DNA from: Anaerolineae bacterium
GTDB lineage: Bacteria > Chloroflexota > Anaerolineae > Anaerolineales > Villigracilaceae
DNA length: 57,225 nucleotides
Direction: 5' to 3'
NCBI GenBank assembly: GCA_003130845.1
Contig: QEXW01000062.1
Location: 1 to 57,225 of the forward strand
The notes beneath the pieces are model-generated. The model saw nothing but the letters and a program-made list of their open reading frames with translations. It searched no databases and was not told the DNA's origin. The first letter of the stretch is position 1; every line of letters starts with the position of its first letter. Both the position numbers and the translations under genes were made by a program. Positions 17,573-26,233 of the stretch are shown here, piece after piece.

Positions 17573-18847
17573 ATGCTGATACACTCTGCCTCCCAACTTC
17601 TAACGCTTGCAGGCGGTCCACAGCGTGGACACGACCTCGGCAGGCTGGGTCTAATCGAAGACGGCGCGGTTCTCATTCGAGATGAAAAAATTGTAGCGGT
17701 TGGCAAAACCGCTGAATTGCGCGCTGCTTATCCTGCCGAACCGCGTCTGGATGCCGATGGCTGTGTCGTCATGCCAGGGTTCGTAGACCCGCATACCCAT
17801 TTGGTGTGGGGTGGTGACCGTGCTGCGGAATTTGAATTAAAAATGGCCGGAACACCGTATCTCGACATCCTGGCTGCCGGAGGCGGCATTCTCTCTACGG
17901 TGCGCCAAACGCGAACTGCCAGTATTGAAACGTTGGTGGCTCAGGCACGACCGCGTTTGCTGCGCATGTTTGCCCATGGCACAACGACGGTAGAGGCCAA
18001 AACTGGCTATGGCTTGCAAACGGCCACCGAACTGCGTCAGCTCAAAGCCCTGCTCTTGTTGGAAGATGAAAGCCGTGTGGATATTGCCCCCACATTTTTA
18101 GGTGCGCATGCTATTCCGCCGGAGTATAAAGATGACCCACAGGGTTACACCGACCTGGTGTGTGATAGCATGCTCCCCATTCTACGGCAGTGGTGGGAGA
18201 CGCACGCCCCCACACGCCGCTTACCCTTTGTAGATGTCTTTTGCGAAAATAAAGCCTTCAATCTGGCACAGTCACGTCAGATTTTGGAAAAGGCGCGCAG
18301 TTTGGGTTTTCCGCTCAAGATTCATGCTGATGAGTTCGATAACCTGGGAGGGGCTTCGCTTGCCGTTGAGTTAGGCGCGGTTTCTGCTGACCATCTGGTC
18401 AAAACTTCGGATGCCGATATAAAAGCCCTGGGACGTTCGGAAACGGTGGCAGTTGCTTTGCCTTGTACCCCCTTTGGCTTGGCCGAATGCGACTACACCC
18501 CTGCGCGTAAACTCATCCAAGCCAATGCCATTCTTGCCTTGGCAACCGACTGCAATCCTGGCACAGCCTGGAACGAGTCGATGCAATTTGTCATTGCTTT
18601 GGCCTGTCGCATGATGAAACTCACCCCGGCTCAGGCCATCGCTGCCGCCACCATCAACGCGGCTCACGCCATTCGCATGGCAAACCGCGTGGGTTCGTTG
18701 GAACCAGGCAAACAGGCCGACCTGCTGATTTTATCTGTACCCGATTATAGGCATTTAGGGTATCGCTTTGGTACCAATCTGGTCAGGCAGGTTATCAAAA
18801 AAGGGCGTGTCTATTCGGTGGATGTGGGCTATTACAGAACAGCCTGA
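17573..18847 (+). CDS. hutI: Imidazolonepropionase (424 aa)
   Basis: Third step of histidine degradation: opens 4-imidazolone-5-propanoate to N-formimino-glutamate. Amidohydrolase motifs: VDPHTHLVWGGDRAAEF (metal HxH, about residue 78), AAGGGILSTVRQTR, FAHGTTTVEAKTGYGL, LKIHADEFDN (metal His), and ATDCNPGTAWNESM (metal Asp). AGAHAI-type and NLGGASLAVELGA segments fit HutI. No hutH, hutU or hutG lies in the window. The ribosome binding site is poor. ATG 17573 gives the family-like N-terminus MLIHSASQLLTL. Confidence 0.93.
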   Translation: MLIHSASQLLTLAGGPQRGHDLGRLGLIEDGAVLIRDEKIVAVGKTAELRAAYPAEPRLDADGCVVMPGFVDPHTHLVWGGDRAAEFELKMAGTPYLDILAAGGGILSTVRQTRTASIETLVAQARPRLLRMFAHGTTTVEAKTGYGLQTATELRQLKALLLLEDESRVDIAPTFLGAHAIPPEYKDDPQGYTDLVCDSMLPILRQWWETHAPTRRLPFVDVFCENKAFNLAQSRQILEKARSLGFPLKIHADEFDNLGGASLAVELGAVSADHLVKTSDADIKALGRSETVAVALPCTPFGLAECDYTPARKLIQANAILALATDCNPGTAWNESMQFVIALACRMMKLTPAQAIAAATINAAHAIRMANRVGSLEPGKQADLLILSVPDYRHLGYRFGTNLVRQVIKKGRVYSVDVGYYRTA

Positions 18848-18920
18848 GGCTAATTCTCTTTCATGCAAGCCAGCTTTGGACGTTAGACCGAGAACATGTA
18901 TTTCTCTGTGAGGAAAGCCT

Positions 18921-19820
18921 ATGCAAATTGACATTATTGGTGTGCCGATTGATTTGGGTGCTGATCGGCGCGGCGTAGATATGGGGCCAAGTGCCATTCG
19001 CTATGCCCATTTGCAGCAAAAATTAGAATCGCTGGGCTACACCGTCCAGGATAAGGGCAACATTGAGGTCCCCATTGCGGAGATGTGTAAAATTACCGAG
19101 CCGAAATTAAAATACATTGATTGCATCGTCCCGATGGCGCGGCGTACCGCCGGGGCAGTGGCGACTTCCCTCAAGGCAGGGCACTTTCCACTTATTTTAG
19201 GTGGCGACCACAGCGTGGCGCTTGGGTCAATTCATGGCGCGGCCAAGCATCGCAAATTGGGTGTGATTTGGGTAGATGCCCATGCCGATTTTAACACCCC
19301 CGAAACCACACCCTCTGGCAACATTCATGGTATGCCTTTGGCAGCATTATGCGGTTTCGGCGACCCGCGCCTGATTGCGCTGTGGGAGACCTCTACGCCG
19401 CCACTCGACCCACGGCGTGTGGCCGTCATTGGCGCGCGTGACCTAGACCCTGGCGAAAAGCGTAACCTGAAAGAAGCAGGGGTCATGGTGATGGGCATGG
19501 AGCAAATTGACCGGCTTGGCATGGTACAGGCAGTAGAAAAGGCGCTCGAACGCATTTCTCGCGATGTAGATGGAATTTTCCTATCGTTTGACATGGATTC
19601 GCTCGACCCGCGTCATGCGCCTGGCGTTGGCACGCCTGTCCCCGGGGGGCTCACCTACCGCGAAGCCCACTTGGTTTGTGAACTGGTGGCAGAAACCGGA
19701 AAGTTGGTTGGTCTGGATATGGTAGAAGTGAATCCGATTTTGGATGTGCAAAACACAACGGCTGCATTGGCGGTTGAGCTAACCATGTCTGCTTTAGGCA
19801 GTCGCGTTTGGTCTGGCTAA
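18921..19820 (+). CDS. rocF: Arginase (299 aa)
   Basis: Mn2+-dependent hydrolysis of arginine to ornithine and urea. The opening IDIIGVPIDLGADRRGVDMGP is arginase-like. Metal ligands are present: His in GGDHSVALGS (about 100), DAHADFNTPETTPSGNIHG (about 123-139) and SFDMDSLDP (about 225). The N-terminus and the SGNIHGMP segment favour arginase over formimidoylglutamase or agmatinase, although its position after hutI means a HutG-like role cannot be fully excluded. GAGGAAAG precedes the ATG. Confidence 0.9.
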   Translation: MQIDIIGVPIDLGADRRGVDMGPSAIRYAHLQQKLESLGYTVQDKGNIEVPIAEMCKITEPKLKYIDCIVPMARRTAGAVATSLKAGHFPLILGGDHSVALGSIHGAAKHRKLGVIWVDAHADFNTPETTPSGNIHGMPLAALCGFGDPRLIALWETSTPPLDPRRVAVIGARDLDPGEKRNLKEAGVMVMGMEQIDRLGMVQAVEKALERISRDVDGIFLSFDMDSLDPRHAPGVGTPVPGGLTYREAHLVCELVAETGKLVGLDMVEVNPILDVQNTTAALAVELTMSALGSRVWSG

Positions 19821-19866
19821 CGGGAACGTTAATCTCGATTTTGGTTAACCGGAGTAAAATAGTCGC

Positions 19867-20490
19867 ATGAAAACTGGTCCAATCCTCGTTGTAGAAGACG
19901 TCCCGAATGTTTTGGAATTGCTCGAAGTTACCTTGCGTTTTAAGGGCTACGAAGTAGCCAGCGCGCGCAACGGCATCGAAGCGCTGGAAATGGTTGAAAA
20001 AGTCAAACCTGTTTTGATTATTACGGATATTTTGATGCCCAAGATGGATGGTTATGCGTTTGTGCAGAAATTGCGCACCAATCCAGCCACGCGGCGTATT
20101 CCGGTCATTTTCCTTTCGGCTACCTACGTTACGCCGGAAGATAAAAAATTTGCCATTAATTTGGGCGCTACCCGCTTTATTGAAAAACCAATTGATACCG
20201 AGGATTTCCTGCTGACCGTGGCCGAAATTATGCTTCAAGAGCCAGATTCAGGTCCCGAACCACTCAACCCGCGTGATTTTTATCTGGGCTACCGCGACCG
20301 GTTGGAAAATAAGCTGCGCTACAAGAATACACAAATTACTCGGACGGAACGATTAATACCCACTTTGCCCCCTGAACAGCGTCCGGCGTTTGAGTCTTTG
20401 CTTCAACAAGCCAAACATGACCGTGAGAACATTCAGTCTGAACTGGATGAAATTTACCGCGTCCTCGAAGAACTTAAAACAGGAAAATGA
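19867..20490 (+). CDS. Response regulator, receiver domain only plus helical tail (207 aa)
   Basis: A CheY-like receiver occupies residues 1-125: acidic pair E10/D11, phospho-acceptor D54 (LIITDILMPKMDGY), switch Ser/Thr in FLSATY, and Lys in FIEKPI. The remaining 80 residues are charged and helical, with no recognised output domain; they may be a protein-interaction region or dimerisation helix. The partner kinase is not adjacent. The stop overlaps the start of the phosphatase gene (ATGA). Confidence 0.9.
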   Translation: MKTGPILVVEDVPNVLELLEVTLRFKGYEVASARNGIEALEMVEKVKPVLIITDILMPKMDGYAFVQKLRTNPATRRIPVIFLSATYVTPEDKKFAINLGATRFIEKPIDTEDFLLTVAEIMLQEPDSGPEPLNPRDFYLGYRDRLENKLRYKNTQITRTERLIPTLPPEQRPAFESLLQQAKHDRENIQSELDEIYRVLEELKTGK

Positions 20491-21287
20491 ATATGAACAT
20501 GCCCCAACTGACCGACCTGGAGCAAATGGCGCGCCAGGCCGGTCGAATTTTGGCTGCACATTATGAAAAGGAAACCCAGGTGACCTATAAAGGTGTGATT
20601 GACCTGGTGACGGAAGTGGACCGTGCTTCGGAAGCCTTTTTGCTTGGTGAAGTGCAGCGTTTGTTTCCTGCTCACAACATCTTGGCCGAAGAATCGGGGT
20701 TGACTTCAAATGGCGATACAGAGCATCTCTGGCTGATAGACCCTCTGGATGGAACGGTTAATTACGCGCACGGTATCCCCATCTTTTCCGTGTCGGTGGC
20801 GTATGCCTATCGTGGTCAAGTGCGGTTGGCAGCAGTGTATGATCCCATGCGGGATGAAATGTACACTGCCGAACGCGGTCAGGGTGCCTATTTGAACGGC
20901 ACGCGTCGTTTGCACGTTTCGTCTCAGACCGAGCTGGCCAAGAGCTTGCTTGTAACGGGTTTTCCGTATGATGCTTGGAACGCCGAGCGTGATAATTTTG
21001 CGAATTTTGTGCGGTTATCTCGGCAGACGCAGGGTGTGCGCCGCTTAGGGTCTGCTGCCATTGACCTGTGCTATGTAGCCGCCGGGCGTTTTGATGGGTT
21101 TTGGGAAATTTCGCTTAAGCCCTGGGATGTGGCTGCCGGCGGCCTGATTGCTGAAGAAGCGGGGGCTGTGGTGACCAATCTTTTGGGTGAGCCTGACTAT
21201 TTGAGTCCGCCTCAATCGGTTGTGACGGCCAACCCGCTTTTACATGTGAAATTGTTGGCTGCTTTGCAAGAGAAAGACCAAAAGTGA
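20487..21287 (+). CDS. suhB: Inositol-1-monophosphatase family protein (266 aa)
   Basis: A Mg2+-dependent sugar-phosphate phosphatase of the SuhB/IMPase family. Metal site motifs: AEESG (about residue 72), WLIDPLDGTVNYAHGIP (about 88-104) and KPWDVAAGGLIAEEAGAVV (about 212-230). Length is normal. The start could be the overlapping ATG at 20487 or the ATG at 20493, which is better spaced from AGGA. Substrate could be inositol phosphate, fructose bisphosphate or a related polyol phosphate. The last codons (QK stop) lie inside the terminator stem. Confidence 0.88.
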   Translation: MNMNMPQLTDLEQMARQAGRILAAHYEKETQVTYKGVIDLVTEVDRASEAFLLGEVQRLFPAHNILAEESGLTSNGDTEHLWLIDPLDGTVNYAHGIPIFSVSVAYAYRGQVRLAAVYDPMRDEMYTAERGQGAYLNGTRRLHVSSQTELAKSLLVTGFPYDAWNAERDNFANFVRLSRQTQGVRRLGSAAIDLCYVAAGRFDGFWEISLKPWDVAAGGLIAEEAGAVVTNLLGEPDYLSPPQSVVTANPLLHVKLLAALQEKDQK

Positions 21288-21310
21288 CCATCTCGGCCGT
21301 CACTTTTGGT
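21277..21310. terminator. Bidirectional terminator containing both convergent stop codons
   Basis: ACCAAAAGTGAC (21277-21288) and GTCACTTTTGGT (21299-21310) form a perfect 12-bp stem with a 10-base loop. The stop codon of suhB (21285-21287) and that of the convergent kinase gene (21302-21300) are both within the stem, each preceded by codons for Gln-Lys. Confidence 0.75.
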
Positions 21311-23375
21311 AAGGCCTCCAGGCTGGGTCGAACTCGACTGCTGAGGTAGTCGTCAGGCGAGTTTTTTCGCCTGTCAATAGATTGTACAGGTAAATATCTT
21401 GCGTGGCACCATCGGTGCTTTCGTAGGCAATCCAGATGCCATCTGGCGAGAAGCTGACATCTACCACCGGCGTGCCGGGGCCGCTCAAGCGCTGGGGTTG
21501 CTCCAAGCCAATGTTCAAGCGCATGAGGATAGAAGGGGAGGTAAGTTCTTGGTTTGCCTGGCTGAAAAGGATGAAGGTGCCATCGGGTGACCAGGCGGGT
21601 AGGTAATCAGAAACGGTTGGCACGGTGTACACCAACAAGGCTTTTTCGCTTCCATCTTCGGCGTTCATTTTCCATAACTGATACTCGGCTCCCAACCGCA
21701 CGGTGTAAATCAATGTTTTTCCATCGGGCGACCAGGCGGGATAGCGGGATTGGTTGTTGGCGCGAGACCGCAAGACTTCTTCCGCAAAGGTTAGTTGGGT
21801 GAGGGTGGAAGTTTCTAGGTTGAAGACGTAAATTTGCCAAGTGCCATCGCGCATGGATGTGAAGGCAATTTTTTGCCCATCGGGTGACCAGGCCGGGTCA
21901 AATTCGCCGCGTCCTGTTTCGAGCAACGGGCGGGTGTTGCCGGTGTCTAAGTCGAAAATATATAGGGTGGAATTGGGATATTGCGGGGCTTTGGCGTTGC
22001 AGGGGGAGACATAGACCAGTTGGCGGCCATCGGGAGACCAGTCGAAATTGCATGCTCCGTTTAAGTCGTTGGTCAGTTGTCGAACGTTGCTTCCATCTGC
22101 ATTCGCAAGATAAATTTGGGCAACGCGATTTTCTATCAGGGCGTAGGCAATTTCGCCGCTGCCACCTGTTAGGGTGGGAGTAGGAGGCGCAACAGTTGTT
22201 TCTTTCTCGCTAGGGGTAGCACTAGGCGTTGGGGATGGCAAAGCGGTGGGGGTAAGGGTAGCGCTCGGTGCTGGGGTGGGCGGGTTGGAGATGCTGCTTT
22301 CTGGCGTTGCGGTCCAGGTTGCTGTTGGTGCAGGGGATGCGGTGGGGGTGGATGTGGCTGTTTCGGTGATGAACAAGGACAGGAAGGGCTGGTTTTGAGG
22401 GTTGAAAACGATTCCAGCCGTGACGATAAGTGTCAAGATAAATACCCAAAAAAACATGCTCAGGCAGCTGCCTCTTTGTTTGCGGGAGGCGGTGGGCGTG
22501 GGCGATGGGGCTGGGGACGAGGCTGGTTCGGGAGGTTCTTGCAGGGTTTCTCTTAAGGGGTTGGTATCTTCGTTGACTCCCAACAGCGCGGCCTTGAATT
22601 CTGCGGCAGTTTGGTAGCGGTTAGAAGGGCTGACTTCCATCGCCTTTTCGATAACGCTCGCTAGGCGTGGTGAAATGGCGGGCTTGTGTTTGCGGATGGG
22701 GGTGAGATCTACCCCATCTACTGCACGCATCAGGCTGTCTTCAGGTACGATGCCTGTGATGGCGGCGTACAGCGTGGCACCGAGAGAGTAGACATCCGAA
22801 CGGGCATCGGTGCGTGCTGAACCATATTGCTCTGGGGGGGAGTAGCCTGGGGTCATGGCACGCGCGCCCGTAAGGGTTTCTTCATGTTCCCAAGCTTGTT
22901 TGGCTAAGCCAAAATCGACCAGGACGACGTTCCCATCGGGGGTGATTTTGACATTTCCCAGTTTGATGTCGCGGTGCAGGATGGGCGGTTTGCGGGTGTG
23001 TAAGTAGGTCAGAGCATCGCACACAGCGGCGCCGATGCGAATCGCTTCGGCTTCACTCAGGGTACCGTGTTTTTCAATATGTTGGCGCAGGTCGTCACCC
23101 TCGACGTAATCCATGACCAAGTATTGCCCCTGTCCATCCAAGACGAAGTGGTCGGTGACGCGTGGTAAATTGGGGTGACGCATGTTGGCCATGATGATGG
23201 CTTCCATGCGAAACTGGCGCGCATAATCCTCGGTGGTGAATAGGTTTTCTTTAACTGCGACATCTACACCTAAACTCTCGTCAATCGCGCGGTATACAGC
23301 CCCCATGCCGCCACGGCCAAGAATTTCGATAATGCGATAACGGTTGTTTAGGAGATTTCCTTGACCTAAGCTCAT
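21300..23375 (-). CDS. Receptor-type Ser/Thr protein kinase with TolB/PD40-like propeller (691 aa)
   Basis: Hanks-type kinase domain at residues about 12-270: glycine loop LGRGGMGAVY, Lys in VAVKENL, catalytic HRDIKLGNV, DFG (LVDFGLA), activation loop with AMTPGYSPPEQYG. After a Pro/Ser-rich segment comes one membrane helix (SMFFWVFILTLIVTAGIVF, about residue 330), a Pro/Thr/Ser linker, and an extracellular propeller built of PD40/TolB-type repeats (FDWSPDGRQLVYVSP, PAWSPDGQKIAFTS and so on). ATG 23375 (MSLGQGNLLNNRYRI) is chosen by alignment with the neighbouring paralogue; upstream in-frame ATGs exist. It probably senses an external ligand. Confidence 0.92.
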   Translation of the reverse strand: MSLGQGNLLNNRYRIIEILGRGGMGAVYRAIDESLGVDVAVKENLFTTEDYARQFRMEAIIMANMRHPNLPRVTDHFVLDGQGQYLVMDYVEGDDLRQHIEKHGTLSEAEAIRIGAAVCDALTYLHTRKPPILHRDIKLGNVKITPDGNVVLVDFGLAKQAWEHEETLTGARAMTPGYSPPEQYGSARTDARSDVYSLGATLYAAITGIVPEDSLMRAVDGVDLTPIRKHKPAISPRLASVIEKAMEVSPSNRYQTAAEFKAALLGVNEDTNPLRETLQEPPEPASSPAPSPTPTASRKQRGSCLSMFFWVFILTLIVTAGIVFNPQNQPFLSLFITETATSTPTASPAPTATWTATPESSISNPPTPAPSATLTPTALPSPTPSATPSEKETTVAPPTPTLTGGSGEIAYALIENRVAQIYLANADGSNVRQLTNDLNGACNFDWSPDGRQLVYVSPCNAKAPQYPNSTLYIFDLDTGNTRPLLETGRGEFDPAWSPDGQKIAFTSMRDGTWQIYVFNLETSTLTQLTFAEEVLRSRANNQSRYPAWSPDGKTLIYTVRLGAEYQLWKMNAEDGSEKALLVYTVPTVSDYLPAWSPDGTFILFSQANQELTSPSILMRLNIGLEQPQRLSGPGTPVVDVSFSPDGIWIAYESTDGATQDIYLYNLLTGEKTRLTTTSAVEFDPAWRPYQK

Positions 23376-23415
23376 AGCCGGTTTACCTGTCATTGGAGAA
23401 AGGACAACGAGGCTG

Positions 23416-23421
23416 ATTATA
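23416..23421 (-). promoter_or_regulatory. -10 element of the first kinase gene
   Basis: TATAAT on the minus strand, about 40 bases before the chosen ATG and just after the terminator of the upstream kinase gene. The -35 region is poor (TTGGGA at a 15-base spacing). Confidence 0.45.
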
Positions 23422-23425
23422 AAAC

Positions 23426-23452
23426 AAAAACGCCCCTCCCAACGGAGAGGCG
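23426..23452 (-). terminator. Terminator of the second kinase gene
   Basis: On the minus strand CGCCTCTCC pairs, with one G-T pair, with the GGGAGGGGCG arm and is followed by TTTTTGTTTT. It lies 21 bases after the stop codon of the 23473-25593 gene and separates the two kinases into different units. Confidence 0.75.
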
Positions 23453-23472
23453 CTGAACCTGCAATCAAATCT

Positions 23473-25593
23473 TTATTCAGTTCTGAATGGCCGCCAGACC
23501 GGGTCGAAGTCGAAGCCGGGGTCGGTTGTCAGGCGCACGCGGTTTGAGCCGGTGAGGGTGGAAATGTAGATGTCGTGGTTTTGCGAATCGGGCCAACTTT
23601 CAAAGACCATCCAAAATCCATCGGGGGAAATATTGACATCCACGATGGGTAGCGGTTCGATGGGCAGGCGTACGGCTTGTTTCAGCTGTCGTTCTTCGTA
23701 ACGGATGCTCATCAGCCAAGCCGGCACAGTGCCTTCAAAGTTGGTTTGACTAAACAGGACAAATTGCCCATCGCGGGTCCACACAGGCAGGAAATCGTTG
23801 GTGTTGTTGCCGGTTTGTGCTAATTGGTCGTTCGGTTTGGGGAGATAGACATCTCCATCGGTGGTTACCCAGATTTGCGTGGTTCCGGCGCGTTTGAGGA
23901 CATAGGCCAATTGAAACCCAATCGGATTCCAGGCTGGCATGCGGGCGTATAAGCCACGTGAAATGCTTTGAGCGCGCGTTAGGCGGGTGATTTGGCCGGT
24001 TTCTAGGTTAATCATGTAAATTTCCATGTAGCCATCGCGCAAGGAGGTGAAGGCTATCCGCTTGCCATCCGGCGACCAAGCGGGTTCGAAATCACCGCCC
24101 AGACTGGTGGGTAGGGGGGTGCGATTTTCTCCGTTGGCGTCAATCAGGTACAGGCTAGACCCTTGATAGAAATCTTGTTTTTGACGGCAGGGTGAGACAT
24201 ATACCAGTCGTTTGCCATCGGGCGACCAATCCGGTTGGCAAGCCCCATCTTGTTCATTGGTGATTTGCCGTAGGCCAGAACCATCCACATTGATGATATA
24301 GACTTGTGGAATGCCTGTGCGGGTGGAGGCAAAGGCAATTTGTCCAGTGCCTCCGCCGATGGGGGTGGCTGTGGCTGTGGGCTGGGGAGTATCGGTGGGT
24401 GGGATGGTCGGCGTTATGGTGGCCGTGGGTGCTTCCGTTGCCGGTAGGCCGGGTTGTGCTTCGGGTGTGAAGGTTATTTCTGGAGATGGGATGCTTCGCG
24501 TTGAGTTAGGCAATAGGGAGAAAATGCCCTGGCGGAAGGCGGGGCTAGTGTTCCAGAACAAAAGAATGGCTAGGAGCACCAGCACGGCGCCTCCCCAAAT
24601 GCCTAAGACAGCATCGCGGCGTGCTCGGCGGCGCATGCGTGTGGTGAACGAATTGACAACATCCACAACGGCTTTGGCCGGGGTAGAAGGTGAGATGTTT
24701 GAATTCTTGACGGCACGCGCTTCTTCGTCTTCCGGGGGTGGTGGAACACTGATGTTTAAGTCGAGCTCAGTGAAGCGTTGGGTTTTGGAACTGGAATTGA
24801 GCAAACCACGTCGGAATTCATCCGCGCTCTGATAGCGGTCATCGGGGTAGGCTTCCATGGCTTTTTCGATGACGGCGGCCAGGCGACGTGAAATTTTGGG
24901 GTTGTGTTTGCGAATGGGTGTGAGTTCCACGTTGTCCATCACCCGCGCCAGGCCATCTTCTGGGATGTGGCCGGTCAGGGCAGCATATAAGGTGGCGCCG
25001 AGCGAGTAAATATCGGAGCGTGGGTCGGTGCGGGCTGTGCCGTATTGTTCTGGCGGGGAGTAGCCCGGTGTCATGGCGCGCGCGCCGGTGGTGGTGGTCT
25101 GGCTGCCTTGAATCAGTTTGGCGAGGCCGAAATCTACCAAGTACACGCGTCCGTCGGGTGTGATTTTGATGTTGCCGGGTTTAATATCGCGGTGTAGGAC
25201 GGGTGGACGGCGGCTGTGAAGATACGCAAGCGCATCACATACCGCAGCACCAATCAGGATGGCATCTTCTTCGGGGATGGTATCCATGCGTTCCATGCGC
25301 TGGCGCAGGTCTTCGCCCTCGATGTAATCCATCACCAAGTACTGTCCGTAGCCTTCCATGACAAAATGGTCGGTGACACGTGGTAGATTTTGGTGACGCA
25401 AGCTTGCCAAGATGACTGCTTCTAGCCGGAACTGGCGCGAATACTCATCTGTGGTAAACAGATTTTCCTTAACGGCAACTTCCACGCCTAGGTTTTCATC
25501 TAAGGCGCGGTAAACGGAGCCCATTCCCCCCTGGCCTAAAATATCTACGATGCGATACCGCCCGTTGAGCAGCGTTCCTTGTTCAAGGGTCAT
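23473..25593 (-). CDS. Receptor-type Ser/Thr protein kinase with TolB/PD40-like propeller, paralogue (706 aa)
   Basis: Same architecture as its downstream neighbour. Kinase motifs: LGQGGMGSVYRALDE, VAVKENL, HRDIKPGNI, LVDFGLAKL, GYSPPEQYG (residues about 12-270). A juxtamembrane region is followed by a membrane helix (LGIWGGAVLVLLAILLFW, about 340), a Pro/Thr linker and PD40 repeats (PDWSPDGKRLVYVSP, PAWSPDGKRIAFTS, DVNISPDGFWMVFES, FDPVWRPF). The ligand is unknown. The two genes look like a tandem duplication with strongly conserved kinase domains and more divergent linkers and sensors. The ribosome binding site is weak. Confidence 0.93.
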   Translation of the reverse strand: MTLEQGTLLNGRYRIVDILGQGGMGSVYRALDENLGVEVAVKENLFTTDEYSRQFRLEAVILASLRHQNLPRVTDHFVMEGYGQYLVMDYIEGEDLRQRMERMDTIPEEDAILIGAAVCDALAYLHSRRPPVLHRDIKPGNIKITPDGRVYLVDFGLAKLIQGSQTTTTGARAMTPGYSPPEQYGTARTDPRSDIYSLGATLYAALTGHIPEDGLARVMDNVELTPIRKHNPKISRRLAAVIEKAMEAYPDDRYQSADEFRRGLLNSSSKTQRFTELDLNISVPPPPEDEEARAVKNSNISPSTPAKAVVDVVNSFTTRMRRRARRDAVLGIWGGAVLVLLAILLFWNTSPAFRQGIFSLLPNSTRSIPSPEITFTPEAQPGLPATEAPTATITPTIPPTDTPQPTATATPIGGGTGQIAFASTRTGIPQVYIINVDGSGLRQITNEQDGACQPDWSPDGKRLVYVSPCRQKQDFYQGSSLYLIDANGENRTPLPTSLGGDFEPAWSPDGKRIAFTSLRDGYMEIYMINLETGQITRLTRAQSISRGLYARMPAWNPIGFQLAYVLKRAGTTQIWVTTDGDVYLPKPNDQLAQTGNNTNDFLPVWTRDGQFVLFSQTNFEGTVPAWLMSIRYEERQLKQAVRLPIEPLPIVDVNISPDGFWMVFESWPDSQNHDIYISTLTGSNRVRLTTDPGFDFDPVWRPFRTE

Positions 25594-25638
25594 TCACAAG
25601 CCCCAGAAAGTTGAGATTTCGTCCAATAGTACCTTCAA

Positions 25639-25647
25639 ATTATATCA
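25639..25647 (-). promoter_or_regulatory. Extended -10 promoter of the second kinase gene
   Basis: On the minus strand TGATATAAT, an extended -10 element, about 45 bases before the ATG at 25593. Confidence 0.55.
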
Positions 25648-25752
25648 AAAGGCACAGGCTTATGCCTTAACGAACCTGCCAAGTCTACGGATTGATTTTT
25701 GCTCCACGCCAGATGTGGCGGAATTGTGTGCAGGGTAGCACATTCGGCTGGC

Positions 25753-26220
25753 TTATAGGTCTTTGGCAAAAAAGATGCTGGTTTGGGTGAAGCCGTTGTT
25801 TTGGTATAGGTTCACTTCGTCGAATTTGTGGGAAAACACCTGTAATTCGATGCGCCGCACACCCTGTTCGCGCAATTCGGCTTCTAGTATCTGGAAGGCT
25901 TCTTTTTCGTATCCCTTATGGCGGTCTTCGGAAAAGAAGAAAAAATCTATCAAGAAGGCTTTGGGACGCTCGCCCCGTTTATCTACGAAGTACCAGACCA
26001 TGCCGATTTTGCGGTCTTTGTCATCGAGCATAATGCGTAGGTGCTGATTGGGGGTTTGAGGGCCGTTGGGCAGCATCTGTTGGAACTCGGTGCGTGCTTT
26101 TGCCATGGCTTCGTGTGCCGTCCAATTGCCGGCGCGCGTTTGGTCATAGGCATATTCTGGGATGGACTTGCGCAGAAAGGCGGCGAAATCTTCGTCACTC
26201 ATAGGGGCAAATCGAATCAT
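25753..26220 (-). CDS. GNAT-family N-acetyltransferase (155 aa)
   Basis: GNAT fold visible in the C-terminal half: beta strand KAFLIDFFFF, the acetyl-CoA loop EDRHKGYEKEAFQILEAEL (a variant of the usual R/QxxGxG/A), RRIELQVFSHKFDEVNLYQNNGF, in which the classic N-x-A-x-LY-x-x-x-GF pattern is recognisable. Substrate unknown. AAGGAG is 6 bases before the ATG. The gene is 13 bases downstream of the deoxynucleoside kinase gene and is co-transcribed with it. Confidence 0.88.
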   Translation of the reverse strand: MIRFAPMSDEDFAAFLRKSIPEYAYDQTRAGNWTAHEAMAKARTEFQQMLPNGPQTPNQHLRIMLDDKDRKIGMVWYFVDKRGERPKAFLIDFFFFSEDRHKGYEKEAFQILEAELREQGVRRIELQVFSHKFDEVNLYQNNGFTQTSIFFAKDL

Positions 26221-26233
26221 GGGGTCTCCTTGC

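Noticed and set aside
17031-17579. 182-codon plus-strand ORF overlapping the six-helix membrane protein gene
   Set aside because: Out-of-frame shadow with many His/Pro/Cys; the overlapping frame encodes a normal membrane protein.
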